Assembly: GCA_030618975.1 (NCBI GenBank)
Contig: JAUXCH010000001.1
Coordinates: forward strand, 1 to 40,374
Direction of reading: 5' to 3'
Length of the DNA: 40,374 bases
Source of the DNA: Planctomycetia bacterium
GTDB lineage: Bacteria > Planctomycetota > PLA2 > JAEUHO01
Shown: piece after piece, positions 24,486-32,803 of the stretch
Layout of the letters: each line of letters begins with the position of its first letter
Position numbering within the stretch: the first letter of the stretch is position 1
Program-made: the position numbers and the translations under genes
Notes under the pieces: generated by a model
Told to the model about the DNA's origin: nothing
The model's database searches: none
What the model saw: the letters and a program-made list of their open reading frames with translations, nothing else

Positions 24486-24731
24486 GCGAAGAGTCCGGGG
24501 CTCGCGGCATGCCTCTCGTTGCTCTCCAGTGGGCTTGGACAGCTGTACTGCGGATTCGTCGGCCGCGGCCCCGCCATCATGGTCGGACCCGTCGTGTTCG
24601 CCGGTCTCGTGTTCTTCAGCTCTGCCGGCGGTCTGAGGGTAGGTGTGTTCCTCCTCGTCTACCTGTGCGCCCTGGTCTTCTACGTCTGGCAGATCTTCGA
24701 TGCCCACCAGTGCGCCGAACGAATGAATCGG
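24486..24731 (+). pseudogene. Start-less fragment of a small multi-helix membrane protein
   Basis: The frame reads KSPGLAACLSLLSSGLGQLY and then two hydrophobic helices, ending near YVWQIFDAHQCAERMNR. The opening resembles the TM2-like 'PGLAA.LSL..PGLGQ.Y.G' membrane proteins. No ATG or GTG lies between the preceding in-frame TGA (24363) and this homology; TTG at 24519 is the only candidate and would cut into it. No stop follows before the frame runs into the opposing gene. It is probably a remnant. The remaining bases 24313-24485 and 24732-24826 show nothing else. Confidence 0.4.
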
Positions 24732-24826
24732 AGCACGTCGAGACGGCCGCACACGCGTGGCCGGACTTCCCACGTCCGGCGACGCGGAAGCGCCAGGCGC
24801 AGGCTCGTCCGCCGAGGGCCCGGCGC

Positions 24827-25831
24827 CTACACGCGGCGGCCGTGGATCCAGGGGAAGGCCACGGGCCGCACGCGTTGCCGGTCCAGGATCTCGGCCTGCT
24901 GGCGGTACCGGACGGGTAGTGCGCAGATTTCATCCCGGTGCCGGGCGGCGTCTCCCTCGGGTAGTCCCTCGAGTCCGTCGAGGCGGAGCTCCTCCACGAA
25001 GCCCTCGACGTTGTCCGCGTAGTCGCGCAGGCCGTACACCCCGATCCGCTGCCCGACGTGGGCGAAGTGCTGGAACAGGTGTCGGCTCTTTCCGTCCGCC
25101 ATCGTCTTCGCGGGCATCGCCACGCGCCCGAGAGTGTCGCGCAGAGCCTCGAGCGCGCCTTCCGGATCGCGCTCGAGGATGCCCTTCATCATCGCGCGGT
25201 ACACGCGCTCGTGTCGGGCTTCGTCGGCCGCGATGAGTCCGCACATCTTGTGAAGTTGCGGGGCGCCGGCCTTGCCTGCGATGCTGCCGAGTTGTCGCCA
25301 CGACGTCTTCGTCGCATGCTCCTGGATCGACGCGTAGGTCAGCCCACGGAACGGATCGCCACCGGCTCCCGTGTCGAACCCGTTGCGAATCAGGTGCTGG
25401 ATCGTCTGCTCCACGGAGTTCATGTCGACGCGACCGGCGAGGTAGAGGTACCCGAGCGTGACGGCACCGTGGCGCTTCTCCTCCGCCGTCCAGCCCCTGC
25501 TCCACCGGGCCCAGGCGTGGGTCTCGACGCCCGTGCGATCCGTCAGGCCGCCGAAACGGTTGAGTGCCGTCTGATAGGAGGGAAGCGCCTCTTCGGTCAC
25601 CACGTTTCCGACGAGTACGACGAGCATCTCGTCGCTCAGATTGAGGGCCTCCGCCCGCAGGGAGGCAAGATCCTCGCTCCACGTCTCGCCGCCGAAATCG
25701 GGGAGCAGGTCGGAGGGCTGCCAACTCTCCTCGACGGATTTCAGGTTGGGCAGCAGGCCATCCACGTGCGGGAGCAAGTCGATCATGACCTGCAGGCGGT
25801 CGGGGTCCATGGTGAGTTGCTGATGCTTCAT
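24827..25831 (-). CDS. Acyl-ACP desaturase family di-iron protein
   Basis: A 334-residue protein of the FA_desaturase_2 family. Di-iron ligands are visible: E80 (VVTEEAL), EEKRHG (117-122), E171-H172 (IQEHAT) and DEARHE (203-208). These soluble enzymes insert a double bond into acyl-ACP using oxygen and ferredoxin, making unsaturated fatty acids aerobically. GGAG stands 8 nt before the ATG at 25829-25831. The open frame upstream is a shadow of the YebC-type gene. Regiospecificity cannot be judged. Confidence 0.88.
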   Translation of the reverse strand: MKHQQLTMDPDRLQVMIDLLPHVDGLLPNLKSVEESWQPSDLLPDFGGETWSEDLASLRAEALNLSDEMLVVLVGNVVTEEALPSYQTALNRFGGLTDRTGVETHAWARWSRGWTAEEKRHGAVTLGYLYLAGRVDMNSVEQTIQHLIRNGFDTGAGGDPFRGLTYASIQEHATKTSWRQLGSIAGKAGAPQLHKMCGLIAADEARHERVYRAMMKGILERDPEGALEALRDTLGRVAMPAKTMADGKSRHLFQHFAHVGQRIGVYGLRDYADNVEGFVEELRLDGLEGLPEGDAARHRDEICALPVRYRQQAEILDRQRVRPVAFPWIHGRRV

Positions 25832-25996
25832 CCGGTCTCCGGTCTCCGAGCAAAGCCTAGGCGAAGGCGGACCCCTCCGACCCGGAGAAGGCGTCTTCCG
25901 GAGTTTCGCACCGTGCTGGGCGTCGAGCCGGATGCGACGTCCCCTCTGCGTCCGTTGTAGGCTCGCCCGACTGCCCGACCGGCTGGAGGAAACACC

Positions 25997-26719
25997 ATGG
26001 GACGCATCTTCGAGAAGCGCAAGACCACGATGTTCGCGCGCTGGGACCGCATCTCGAAGCAGTTCTCGCGGATCTCCAAGGACATCATGATCGCGGTCAA
26101 GAACGGCGGTCCCAGCCTGGACGCCAACCCGGCGCTCAGGCGCCTCATCCAGAACGCGCGCGCGGCCAACATGCCGAAGGACAAGGTGGAGTACGCGATC
26201 CGCCGCGCGTCCGGCCAGGAGGCCGTGGACTACGAGGAGGTCCTCTACGAGGGGTACGCGCCGCACGGCATCGCGGTCCTCGTCGAGACGGCGACCGACA
26301 ACCCGACGCGCACCGTCGCGAACGTCCGGTCGCTCTTCAAGTCGGCCGGCGGAAAACTGGGCAACGTCGGGAGCGTCTCGTTCCAGTTCCAGCGAATGGG
26401 CGTCTTCCGGCTCGCAGCCGAGGGAATCGACGCCGACGAGCTCGAGCTCGATCTCATCGACCACGGCCTGGAAGAGATGCTCGCAGGCGAGGGCGACGAG
26501 GGCGAAGCGCAGCTCGTCGTGCGCTGCGGCTTCGTGGAGCTCGGCAACCTGCAACGCGCGCTCGAGGAGCGAGGCATCAAGCCGGTGTCCGCCGGGACCG
26601 AGTACGTCTGCCTAAACCCCGTCGAGCTGCCCGAGGAGCAGGAGCGCAGCGTCCTCGAGCTGATCGACGCGATCGAGCAGGACGAGGACGTCCAGCGCGT
26701 CTTTCACTCGCTCGCCTGA
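25997..26719 (+). CDS. YebC/PmpR-family protein
   Basis: A 240-residue protein of the YebC/PmpR family, full length. It shows the conserved N-terminal stretch with NPALRRLIQNARAANMPKD and the middle block YEEVLYEGYAPHGIAVLVET. Members act as transcriptional regulators or, in other lineages, as translation factors that help ribosomes through proline stretches. The N-terminus is MGRIFEKRKTTMFARWDRIS, differing from the usual MAGHSKWAN, as in some subgroups. GGAGG lies 8 nt before the ATG. Confidence 0.93.
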   Translation: MGRIFEKRKTTMFARWDRISKQFSRISKDIMIAVKNGGPSLDANPALRRLIQNARAANMPKDKVEYAIRRASGQEAVDYEEVLYEGYAPHGIAVLVETATDNPTRTVANVRSLFKSAGGKLGNVGSVSFQFQRMGVFRLAAEGIDADELELDLIDHGLEEMLAGEGDEGEAQLVVRCGFVELGNLQRALEERGIKPVSAGTEYVCLNPVELPEEQERSVLELIDAIEQDEDVQRVFHSLA

Positions 26720-26754
26720 CGTCCCCCGCCCGCGCGGGTTCGGCGCTCGCGGTC

Positions 26755-29388
26755 CTAGTCCGGGAGCCCCCAGAGGACCCAGGCAGCCCAGTAGTGCGGA
26801 TGGGACCACTTCTCCGTCTTGCGGAGATGGTCCTGCGCCGCTCGGAGCGCTTCCGCCGCGCCCACCGCGTCGGCGGGCTCCTCGGGATTGAACGCTTCGT
26901 AGAACTTCTTCATGAACGCCTGCGTGGCCTCGTCGTCGACCTTCCACAGGCTGGCGACCACGCGCGGGGCGCCGGCGTAGAGGAACGCGCTGGCAAGCCC
27001 CGTCAGCCCCTCGCCCGCCAACGTCTTCCCGAGCCCCGTGTCGCACGCCGACAGCACCGCGAGGTCCGTCGGGATCCGCATGCCCAGGATCTCGATGACG
27101 GACAGGAACCCGTCGTCGCGCTCGCCCGGCGTGAGGGCGAGGGACGACCAGGCCGGCTGCTTCTCGTCGAGGAGGCCGTGGCACGCGAAGTGGACGGAGC
27201 GCCAGCGCTCCCGGCTGGGGAGCGCGCGGCCGAAGGCCCCCTCCGTGGCGTCGGGTCCCAGGAGACGCACGTCCGTCTTCCGCGTGATCGCAAGGGCCTC
27301 TTCGCGCGTGTACTCGAGCGGAGACAGCGAGGTGCCGCGCGCGCCCGGAACCAGTCCGCCGACGACGCCCGCATAGACGGGATCGGCCACGGCGAGGACG
27401 CCTTCGCCCCGGGCCTGCCCCACCTCCTGCAGCAGGCCGTAGGCGGTTGCCGAGGGAACGAACACGACCTCGCGCTCGCCGGCGATCCAGGAGAACGGCA
27501 CGGCCGCCAGGACGTCCACGGGGCTGACGAGCAGGCGCGTCACGGAGTCGGGCAGCTCGAGCCGGCCGATCAGCGCCGTGGACAGGGGATCGGCGGCGGG
27601 CAGGTCGCCGGCCTTCCCCATCGCGTCGCGCACCTCCTGGATCAGGGACCCGATCTCCTCGATGCCGCCCAACGTGGGCTTCCGGGTCGTCGTCTTCTCG
27701 ATGACGAAGGCGCGGAGGTCGTCACCGACGACGGAGTAGAGGACCAACGCATCCTCCGGACCCAGCAACTCCTTCTGGACGATGGCCAGGGGAAACGCGT
27801 CCGCGCCCCCCCGCCCCCCCCGCAGCATCGCGCCCGGCGATGCCCGCTGTCGTCGGCCGAGCTGGTCCAGGTACGCGACCCGAGCTTCCCGGTACTCCTT
27901 CTCCGCGGGAACGACGAGGGTGAACGCACCGTCCTCACTGGCGGCCTGCCTGCGGCAGAGTGCCGCGGCAACCCGCTCCCGGGCGCTCTCCAGCTCGGGA
28001 TCGGCAGGTGTCGGCGCGGCGACGGTCCGGCCGATCCCGGCCGTGAGCGTCGCCGCGCGCGTGCGGTCGAGGAGGTCGAGGCACGGGGCGGGATCGACCA
28101 GGTCGAACGCGATCCGTCCCGCCAGCGCCAGCGGATAGGCGTGGTGCGCACGCGTCGAAGCCCGGCTCAGCGGCGAGAGCCCCGTGGTCATCTGCGCCAG
28201 GGCATCGAGGGACTCCCGCATCAGCTGCCAGGCCTTCTCCGTCCGGCCCCGGCGCTGGTGCTCCACGGCCAGGAGCGCCGCGGCATGCGCGACCTCCCCC
28301 AGGTCGCCACGCGCGTCCGCCTCCCGATGACACGCCTGGAGCCGCTCCAGTCCCGCGTCGTAGCGCTCCAATCGAAGCAGCGAGCGGCCGATCGCGCGCT
28401 CGATGCTCAGGTACAGGGAAGCGTGGATGCCGGCCAGGCCCCGGGCCTCCTCGAACTGTGCGAGAGCCTGCTCGTGCTCTCCGTCCCGGCTACGTTCCAT
28501 GGCGTCCAGGTAGATCACGTTCGCCGTCGCCAGCTTCTCCCCCGCCTTCTCGAACAGGGTGCACGCCGCGTCGAAGGCCTCCCGCGCCTGGGCTCCCTCC
28601 CCTTCGCGAGACGCGAGGGATCCCAGACTCGTGAGGAGGTCCGCGCGGAGCACGGCGTCCTCCTCCCCCACGAGTCGCAGCCCCTTCTCGATGCACTCGC
28701 GCCCCCGCTCGTACTCGCCCAGGCGCACGTAGGTTTCACCGAGGATCTGGAGGGCCGATGCCAGGTTCCCGAGATCTCCGGACTCGCGGAAGTACCGCCG
28801 CGCCAGCTCCCCCGCCTCCAGCGCCGCGGCATACTGCCCGCGTGCGCGTTGTGTCAACGCGACGCGCAGGTGGACGTCCGCTGCGAGCTCGGGCTTGTCG
28901 CCCACCATCGAGCGGGCCTCTTCCAGGTAGATCAGCGCCTGGTGGGTGTCGCCCAGCTGCATCTCGAAGTAGCCGAGGTCGAGCAGCGTGTCGAAGACGT
29001 CCTCGGCCAGGTCCGTAGCGCGCGCGACCTCGAGCATGTGGAGGCTCGTGTTGCGCAGGCCGAGGTAGTCGTAGCAGGCGTGCAGGCACTCGATCCGTCC
29101 CGCGATGGAGGCCTTCACGTAGTTCGGGTCGAGCCGCTTCTCGACGGCGAAGCTCTCGGCCTCGCCGTAGGCCGCCATGGCGTCGTCGTACTTCCGGGCC
29201 TCCTGGAGGGTCGTGGCCTGCTCGAAGAGTCGCCACCAGCCGTCCTCGGGGCCGGCATCGTCGCCCTGTGCCGGGTTCACGGCCAGGCACAGGGCACAGG
29301 CAAGCAGGACGACGGTCCATGCGTGCCGCACGGGACGGCTCCGGGCCCCGCGACGGCGCGGGGTGGAGCGATGAACGACGTCGGTCAC
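26755..29388 (-). CDS. Exported TPR-CHAT protease
   Basis: An 877-residue protein. A basic N-terminus with a hydrophobic stretch (about 22-42) ending at NPAQGDD is a signal peptide. Residues 45-400 are TPR repeats. The C-terminus is a CHAT (caspase-HetF-associated) domain with His737 in HFACHG and Cys782 in LSACDTG, the expected dyad, plus GAPRVVASLWKVDD. CHAT proteins are caspase-like peptidases regulated by their TPRs. The start is GTG (29386-29388) with GAGGGG upstream. It follows the 196-residue membrane protein after 27 bp, so the two form an operon and may be functional partners. Confidence 0.9.
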   Translation of the reverse strand: MTDVVHRSTPRRRGARSRPVRHAWTVVLLACALCLAVNPAQGDDAGPEDGWWRLFEQATTLQEARKYDDAMAAYGEAESFAVEKRLDPNYVKASIAGRIECLHACYDYLGLRNTSLHMLEVARATDLAEDVFDTLLDLGYFEMQLGDTHQALIYLEEARSMVGDKPELAADVHLRVALTQRARGQYAAALEAGELARRYFRESGDLGNLASALQILGETYVRLGEYERGRECIEKGLRLVGEEDAVLRADLLTSLGSLASREGEGAQAREAFDAACTLFEKAGEKLATANVIYLDAMERSRDGEHEQALAQFEEARGLAGIHASLYLSIERAIGRSLLRLERYDAGLERLQACHREADARGDLGEVAHAAALLAVEHQRRGRTEKAWQLMRESLDALAQMTTGLSPLSRASTRAHHAYPLALAGRIAFDLVDPAPCLDLLDRTRAATLTAGIGRTVAAPTPADPELESARERVAAALCRRQAASEDGAFTLVVPAEKEYREARVAYLDQLGRRQRASPGAMLRGGRGGADAFPLAIVQKELLGPEDALVLYSVVGDDLRAFVIEKTTTRKPTLGGIEEIGSLIQEVRDAMGKAGDLPAADPLSTALIGRLELPDSVTRLLVSPVDVLAAVPFSWIAGEREVVFVPSATAYGLLQEVGQARGEGVLAVADPVYAGVVGGLVPGARGTSLSPLEYTREEALAITRKTDVRLLGPDATEGAFGRALPSRERWRSVHFACHGLLDEKQPAWSSLALTPGERDDGFLSVIEILGMRIPTDLAVLSACDTGLGKTLAGEGLTGLASAFLYAGAPRVVASLWKVDDEATQAFMKKFYEAFNPEEPADAVGAAEALRAAQDHLRKTEKWSHPHYWAAWVLWGLPD

Positions 29389-29415
29389 GACGTTCCCCTC
29401 TCGGATCGCCGGGTC

Positions 29416-30006
29416 TCAGGGCTGGAACTCGAGGACGACCTCGTACGCGGAACCGTCCTCCTTCGGCTGTACGGTCACGATCATCAGGTCGATCGGGGTC
29501 ATGGGGTCCGTCCGCACCACGGCCTCGTGCACGAACTCGACAGGGTCTTGGAGACTCGCGTCCTCGCACAACTCCGCCGTGACCCGGATCGCGTACAAGG
29601 GGAGGGGGTAGGGGACGGGCGGCACGAGGATGCAGAACCCCTCGGGAGGAAGCCCCAGCCCGTACACCTGTGGGTCCCCGAAGTTCGTGCCCGGGTCCGC
29701 CTGCGTGTCGATCGTCAGGCGCTTCAAGAACTTCTTCGTCTTGTTCTTCACCTCCGTGTGACCGATCTGGTTGTCGCGGACCGGCTCGGGTTCGCTCTTG
29801 AAAGCGAGGATCGACTTCACCTTCAGGGCCACGCAGAGCAACGCCGCGAGCACGTAGCCGACGGCCAGTTCGATACAGCACCTGCCGTGGGCCATCCAGC
29901 AGATGATCACCACGCCCAGCCCGGCGATCACGAGGATCACCACGTCCATCCACTCGAAGGAGCGTCGCGCGTCGCGCGGCACCTGCTGCTTCCGTCCGTT
30001 CCCCAT
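29416..30006 (-). CDS. Two-helix membrane protein of unknown function
   Basis: A 196-residue protein with two adjacent membrane helices (about 19-37 and 43-63) around a Cys-Cys pair, then a soluble tail of about 130 residues with a proline-rich turn (VPPVPYPLPLY) and a beta-rich end. I do not recognise the family. GGAGGG 4 nt before the ATG at 30004-30006 sets the start. It is first in an operon with the TPR-CHAT protease gene and could be its anchor, regulator or substrate; that is inference. Confidence 0.7.
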   Translation of the reverse strand: MGNGRKQQVPRDARRSFEWMDVVILVIAGLGVVIICWMAHGRCCIELAVGYVLAALLCVALKVKSILAFKSEPEPVRDNQIGHTEVKNKTKKFLKRLTIDTQADPGTNFGDPQVYGLGLPPEGFCILVPPVPYPLPLYAIRVTAELCEDASLQDPVEFVHEAVVRTDPMTPIDLMIVTVQPKEDGSAYEVVLEFQP

Positions 30007-30166
30007 CGCACCCTCCTGATCCGTCGGGCTCCGAGGCGGTTGGAACCCGGATCGACCTTGTCGGAATGGTAAGCGGGCGCGGCCTGCGCCTGTTACACCC
30101 AATTGTGAAGGAGTGCGCACCCGGACTCTCGATGCGGCACCGGTGCACTCGCCACCTACGCGATGC

Positions 30167-31633
30167 CTACCTCGTCGCGTTCGTGGTCAGCCGCCAGTCG
30201 TCGGTGCGAAGCGGCGACGCGGGGAGGCCGTCCGCGTTCACGAGGTTGCAGACGGGGTTGTCCGCCCACGCGTAGCGAGCAGCGAGGGGCGTCGGCACCC
30301 GCGGAGAGAACACGACCACGGGGTCGCCCCCGCCGCGCGCCATCGCAGGCACGAAGACGTGGTCCTCGCCGGCAATCGTGAATCCACGAAGCGGGTCGCC
30401 GCCCCGCGCCTCGAGCCCCGCGCCCACGTGGTCGAACCGGAGGATCACCTTCGGACCGGCGATCTCGTGCTCGCGGTAGAGCGGACCCGAGGGGAGGAGC
30501 TTTCGCCCGTAGTCGGCGTGCAGCGCCCAGCGGGCCAGGCGGCGGCCCACGTCCTGCTTGTTCTTCGGGTGGATGTTCGCCGCCTCGCCGATGTCGATCG
30601 TCACCGCCATCCCGGTGTGCTCGACGGTCCGGAGCGTGTGCAGCTGCGCGTCCCTCAACTCCGCCCACGCGCTGTCGCCGGGCACGTCACGCACCTTCCG
30701 GAAGTTGGCGAGCTGGACGAAGTGGAACGGGAGGTCCTCGCGACCCCACGCCGCGCGCCAGGCGCGAATCATCACGGGAAAGAGCGTCCGGTACTGCCAG
30801 GCGCGTCCGGCGTTCGACTCGCCCTGGTACCAGATCGCCCCGCGAATCGTCAGCGGCACGAGCGGGGCGATCATCCCGCGGTAGAGGTTGCCGGGGCGAT
30901 GGGCGTGGAGGTCGAGGCCCTTCGCGCCCTTCGCGTGGCTGTCGATGTTGCGCCGTTCCCACTGGTCCAGGAGCGGCGCCAGGGACGCCTCCTCCTGCAG
31001 GGCAGCGACCGGCGTCCACGCCTCCGCCGGCGTCCCGCCCCACGACGTGTGGACGAGACCGACGGGGACTTTCAGCGCGTCCTGGATCTCGCGCCCGAAG
31101 AAGTAGGCCACGGCCGAGAACCGGCCGACGGTCGCGGGCCCGCACACCGCCCACCGCGCGTTCACGTCCTCCCGGGGCTCGAGCGCTGCGCGGTGAGGCA
31201 CGGTGAAGAGGCGGATCTCCGGATGGTCGGCCGCGGCGGTCTCCGCCTGCGCGTCGTTCGACGCGCTCACGGGCCACTGCATGTTCGACTGCCCGGAGCA
31301 GATCCAGACCTCGCCGACGAGCACGTCGCGAACGCGGAGCGTCTTGCGCCCGGCCACGGAGAGCACGTGCGGACCGCCCGCCTTCAGCGCGGGCAGGTCG
31401 ACACGCCACCGGCCGTCGTCACCGGTCGAGGTGGAGGCGCTACGAGCGGCGAGGCGCACGGTGATCCGCTCGCCGGGCTCCGCGCGCCCCCAGACGGCGA
31501 TCCGTTGCTCGCGCTGCAGCACGCAGTGGTCCCCGAAGACGGCCGGGAGGGTCGGGTCGGCACGCGCCTCGCGAGCGAGGACCAGGCCGAGCAGGGCGGC
31601 GATCAGCACCGTGGCGTGGCGCGAACCTCGCAT
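30167..31633 (-). CDS. Exported sialate O-acetylesterase family protein
   Basis: A 488-residue SGNH-type esterase with a signal peptide (1-25). Ser116 lies in the block I motif CSGQSNMQWP, WYQGESN forms block III, and the catalytic Asp/His lie in TIDIGEAANIHP. The family removes O-acetyl groups from sialic acids or from xylan and other glycans, so a role in polysaccharide breakdown is likely. GGGAG 6 nt before the ATG. Spacing of 33 bp to the upstream C2-domain gene on the same strand suggests co-transcription. Confidence 0.92.
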   Translation of the reverse strand: MRGSRHATVLIAALLGLVLAREARADPTLPAVFGDHCVLQREQRIAVWGRAEPGERITVRLAARSASTSTGDDGRWRVDLPALKAGGPHVLSVAGRKTLRVRDVLVGEVWICSGQSNMQWPVSASNDAQAETAAADHPEIRLFTVPHRAALEPREDVNARWAVCGPATVGRFSAVAYFFGREIQDALKVPVGLVHTSWGGTPAEAWTPVAALQEEASLAPLLDQWERRNIDSHAKGAKGLDLHAHRPGNLYRGMIAPLVPLTIRGAIWYQGESNAGRAWQYRTLFPVMIRAWRAAWGREDLPFHFVQLANFRKVRDVPGDSAWAELRDAQLHTLRTVEHTGMAVTIDIGEAANIHPKNKQDVGRRLARWALHADYGRKLLPSGPLYREHEIAGPKVILRFDHVGAGLEARGGDPLRGFTIAGEDHVFVPAMARGGGDPVVVFSPRVPTPLAARYAWADNPVCNLVNADGLPASPLRTDDWRLTTNATR

Positions 31634-31666
31634 GGCGGTCTCCCGACCTCTCGGCGACCCGAGCGT

Positions 31667-32695
31667 CTACTGGAGCGTGAAGTGGATCTCGACCTTCTCG
31701 ATGCCGTTCTCCTCGTCGCCTGCGACGACGAGCACGCCCTTCTCGCGGGCACCGAGGAGCTTCTCGAAGGGCACGTAGAGAACGCCGACGGGATCCGCCA
31801 GGACGACGTCCTTGTCGACGACCGTGACGAGCAGACCGTCGCCGATCCCCGCGCGACCGTTCACCTGCAGGCCCACGTCCTTCCAGTTCAGCTCGAAGGC
31901 GTCGACCTGCCCCTCCTTCGCCTTCGTTCCGCCGCCGAGCCAGTCGAGAGTGACCTCCAGGTCGGGTCGGACCACCTCGAGTCCCTCCAGCTCCTTGGGG
32001 AACGGGATCTTCGGGAAGCGGCGCTTGAGCGGGTTGCCGCCGGCGTCCCAGTCGCCGCCGGCCGGGCGTTGCTCGCGCGCCACGAGCTTCAGCTCCCGGA
32101 TGCGCAGACCGAGCTTCGGCCCGGCGCCCTCCGCGCCGGGATTACGGACCACGACGGTGAGGTCGTGGAGCCCCCCCGAACCCTCCAGCACGTGCGGACC
32201 GGGGTGCGAGACGAGGGCCTTGGCGTCGCCCAACGCCTTGCCGATCTCGTCGTCGTCCTTCAGGTCGTCGTCGACGACCCGGAAGGTCAGCACGTTCGGG
32301 AGCTGGTCGTTCGGCGGCAGGGGGACCTCGAGCGCCCACGCGGGGAGGAACGTCCCCTGGACGGCTCCCGACCGGCCGAGCTCCACCTCCCCCGCGAGCA
32401 CGACCACGTAGGGATCCGGGCGGTTCCGGTAGGGCACCATGGAGAGGATCGAGAGCGGCGGGAAGCCCGTGACGCCACCGACGGCCTGGTAGACGAGCAG
32501 CGGGATCTTCCGGTGATCCGCGTCCCACGTCTTGCCCTTCGGCTTCAGGGGGTGGACGCGCGCGCCGAGCACGTGGAGACTCGCGCCCTGGCCCTCGCGA
32601 GCGAAGGACACCGGCGGGGCGACGGTGACGGTGACGAGCGCGAGGAGGGTCGCGGCGGCGAGCGGCCACGCGAGGCGACGGACGGAGCGGGTCAT
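31667..32695 (-). CDS. Exported protein with two C2-like domains
   Basis: A 342-residue protein with a Sec signal (1-32). Residues about 90-200 look like a C2 domain: RPDPYVVVL (D94) opens a calcium-loop-type segment, and FRVVDDDLKDDDEIGKAL (D142-E150) supplies a second acidic loop. A second, less clear copy covers about 245-342. C2 domains bind calcium and acidic lipids; exported bacterial copies are little studied. GAGGAA lies before the ATG at 32693-32695. It precedes the sialate O-acetylesterase gene. Confidence 0.7.
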   Translation of the reverse strand: MTRSVRRLAWPLAAATLLALVTVTVAPPVSFAREGQGASLHVLGARVHPLKPKGKTWDADHRKIPLLVYQAVGGVTGFPPLSILSMVPYRNRPDPYVVVLAGEVELGRSGAVQGTFLPAWALEVPLPPNDQLPNVLTFRVVDDDLKDDDEIGKALGDAKALVSHPGPHVLEGSGGLHDLTVVVRNPGAEGAGPKLGLRIRELKLVAREQRPAGGDWDAGGNPLKRRFPKIPFPKELEGLEVVRPDLEVTLDWLGGGTKAKEGQVDAFELNWKDVGLQVNGRAGIGDGLLVTVVDKDVVLADPVGVLYVPFEKLLGAREKGVLVVAGDEENGIEKVEIHFTLQ

Positions 32696-32803
32696 GGCGT
32701 TCCTCTCGACGAGCGGTGGGAGTGCGCATGGTACGGCGCAGCCTGCCGACGCGTCGAGGGCATGGCTTGCGCTCGCCTTGGACCGGCGCGAGCATGACAG
32801 GCA

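Noticed and set aside
26724..26740. CCCGCGCGGG palindrome as terminator between YebC and CHAT genes
   Set aside because: No loop and no T-tract; a GC palindrome of this size is common here.
26794..30072. A 1092-codon plus-strand open frame antisense to the CHAT operon
   Set aside because: It mirrors the minus-strand genes, is rich in Arg/Gly/His, and has no recognisable domain. Long antisense frames are expected at this GC content.
30113..32797. An 894-codon plus-strand open frame
   Set aside because: Antisense shadow of the sialate O-acetylesterase and C2-domain genes.
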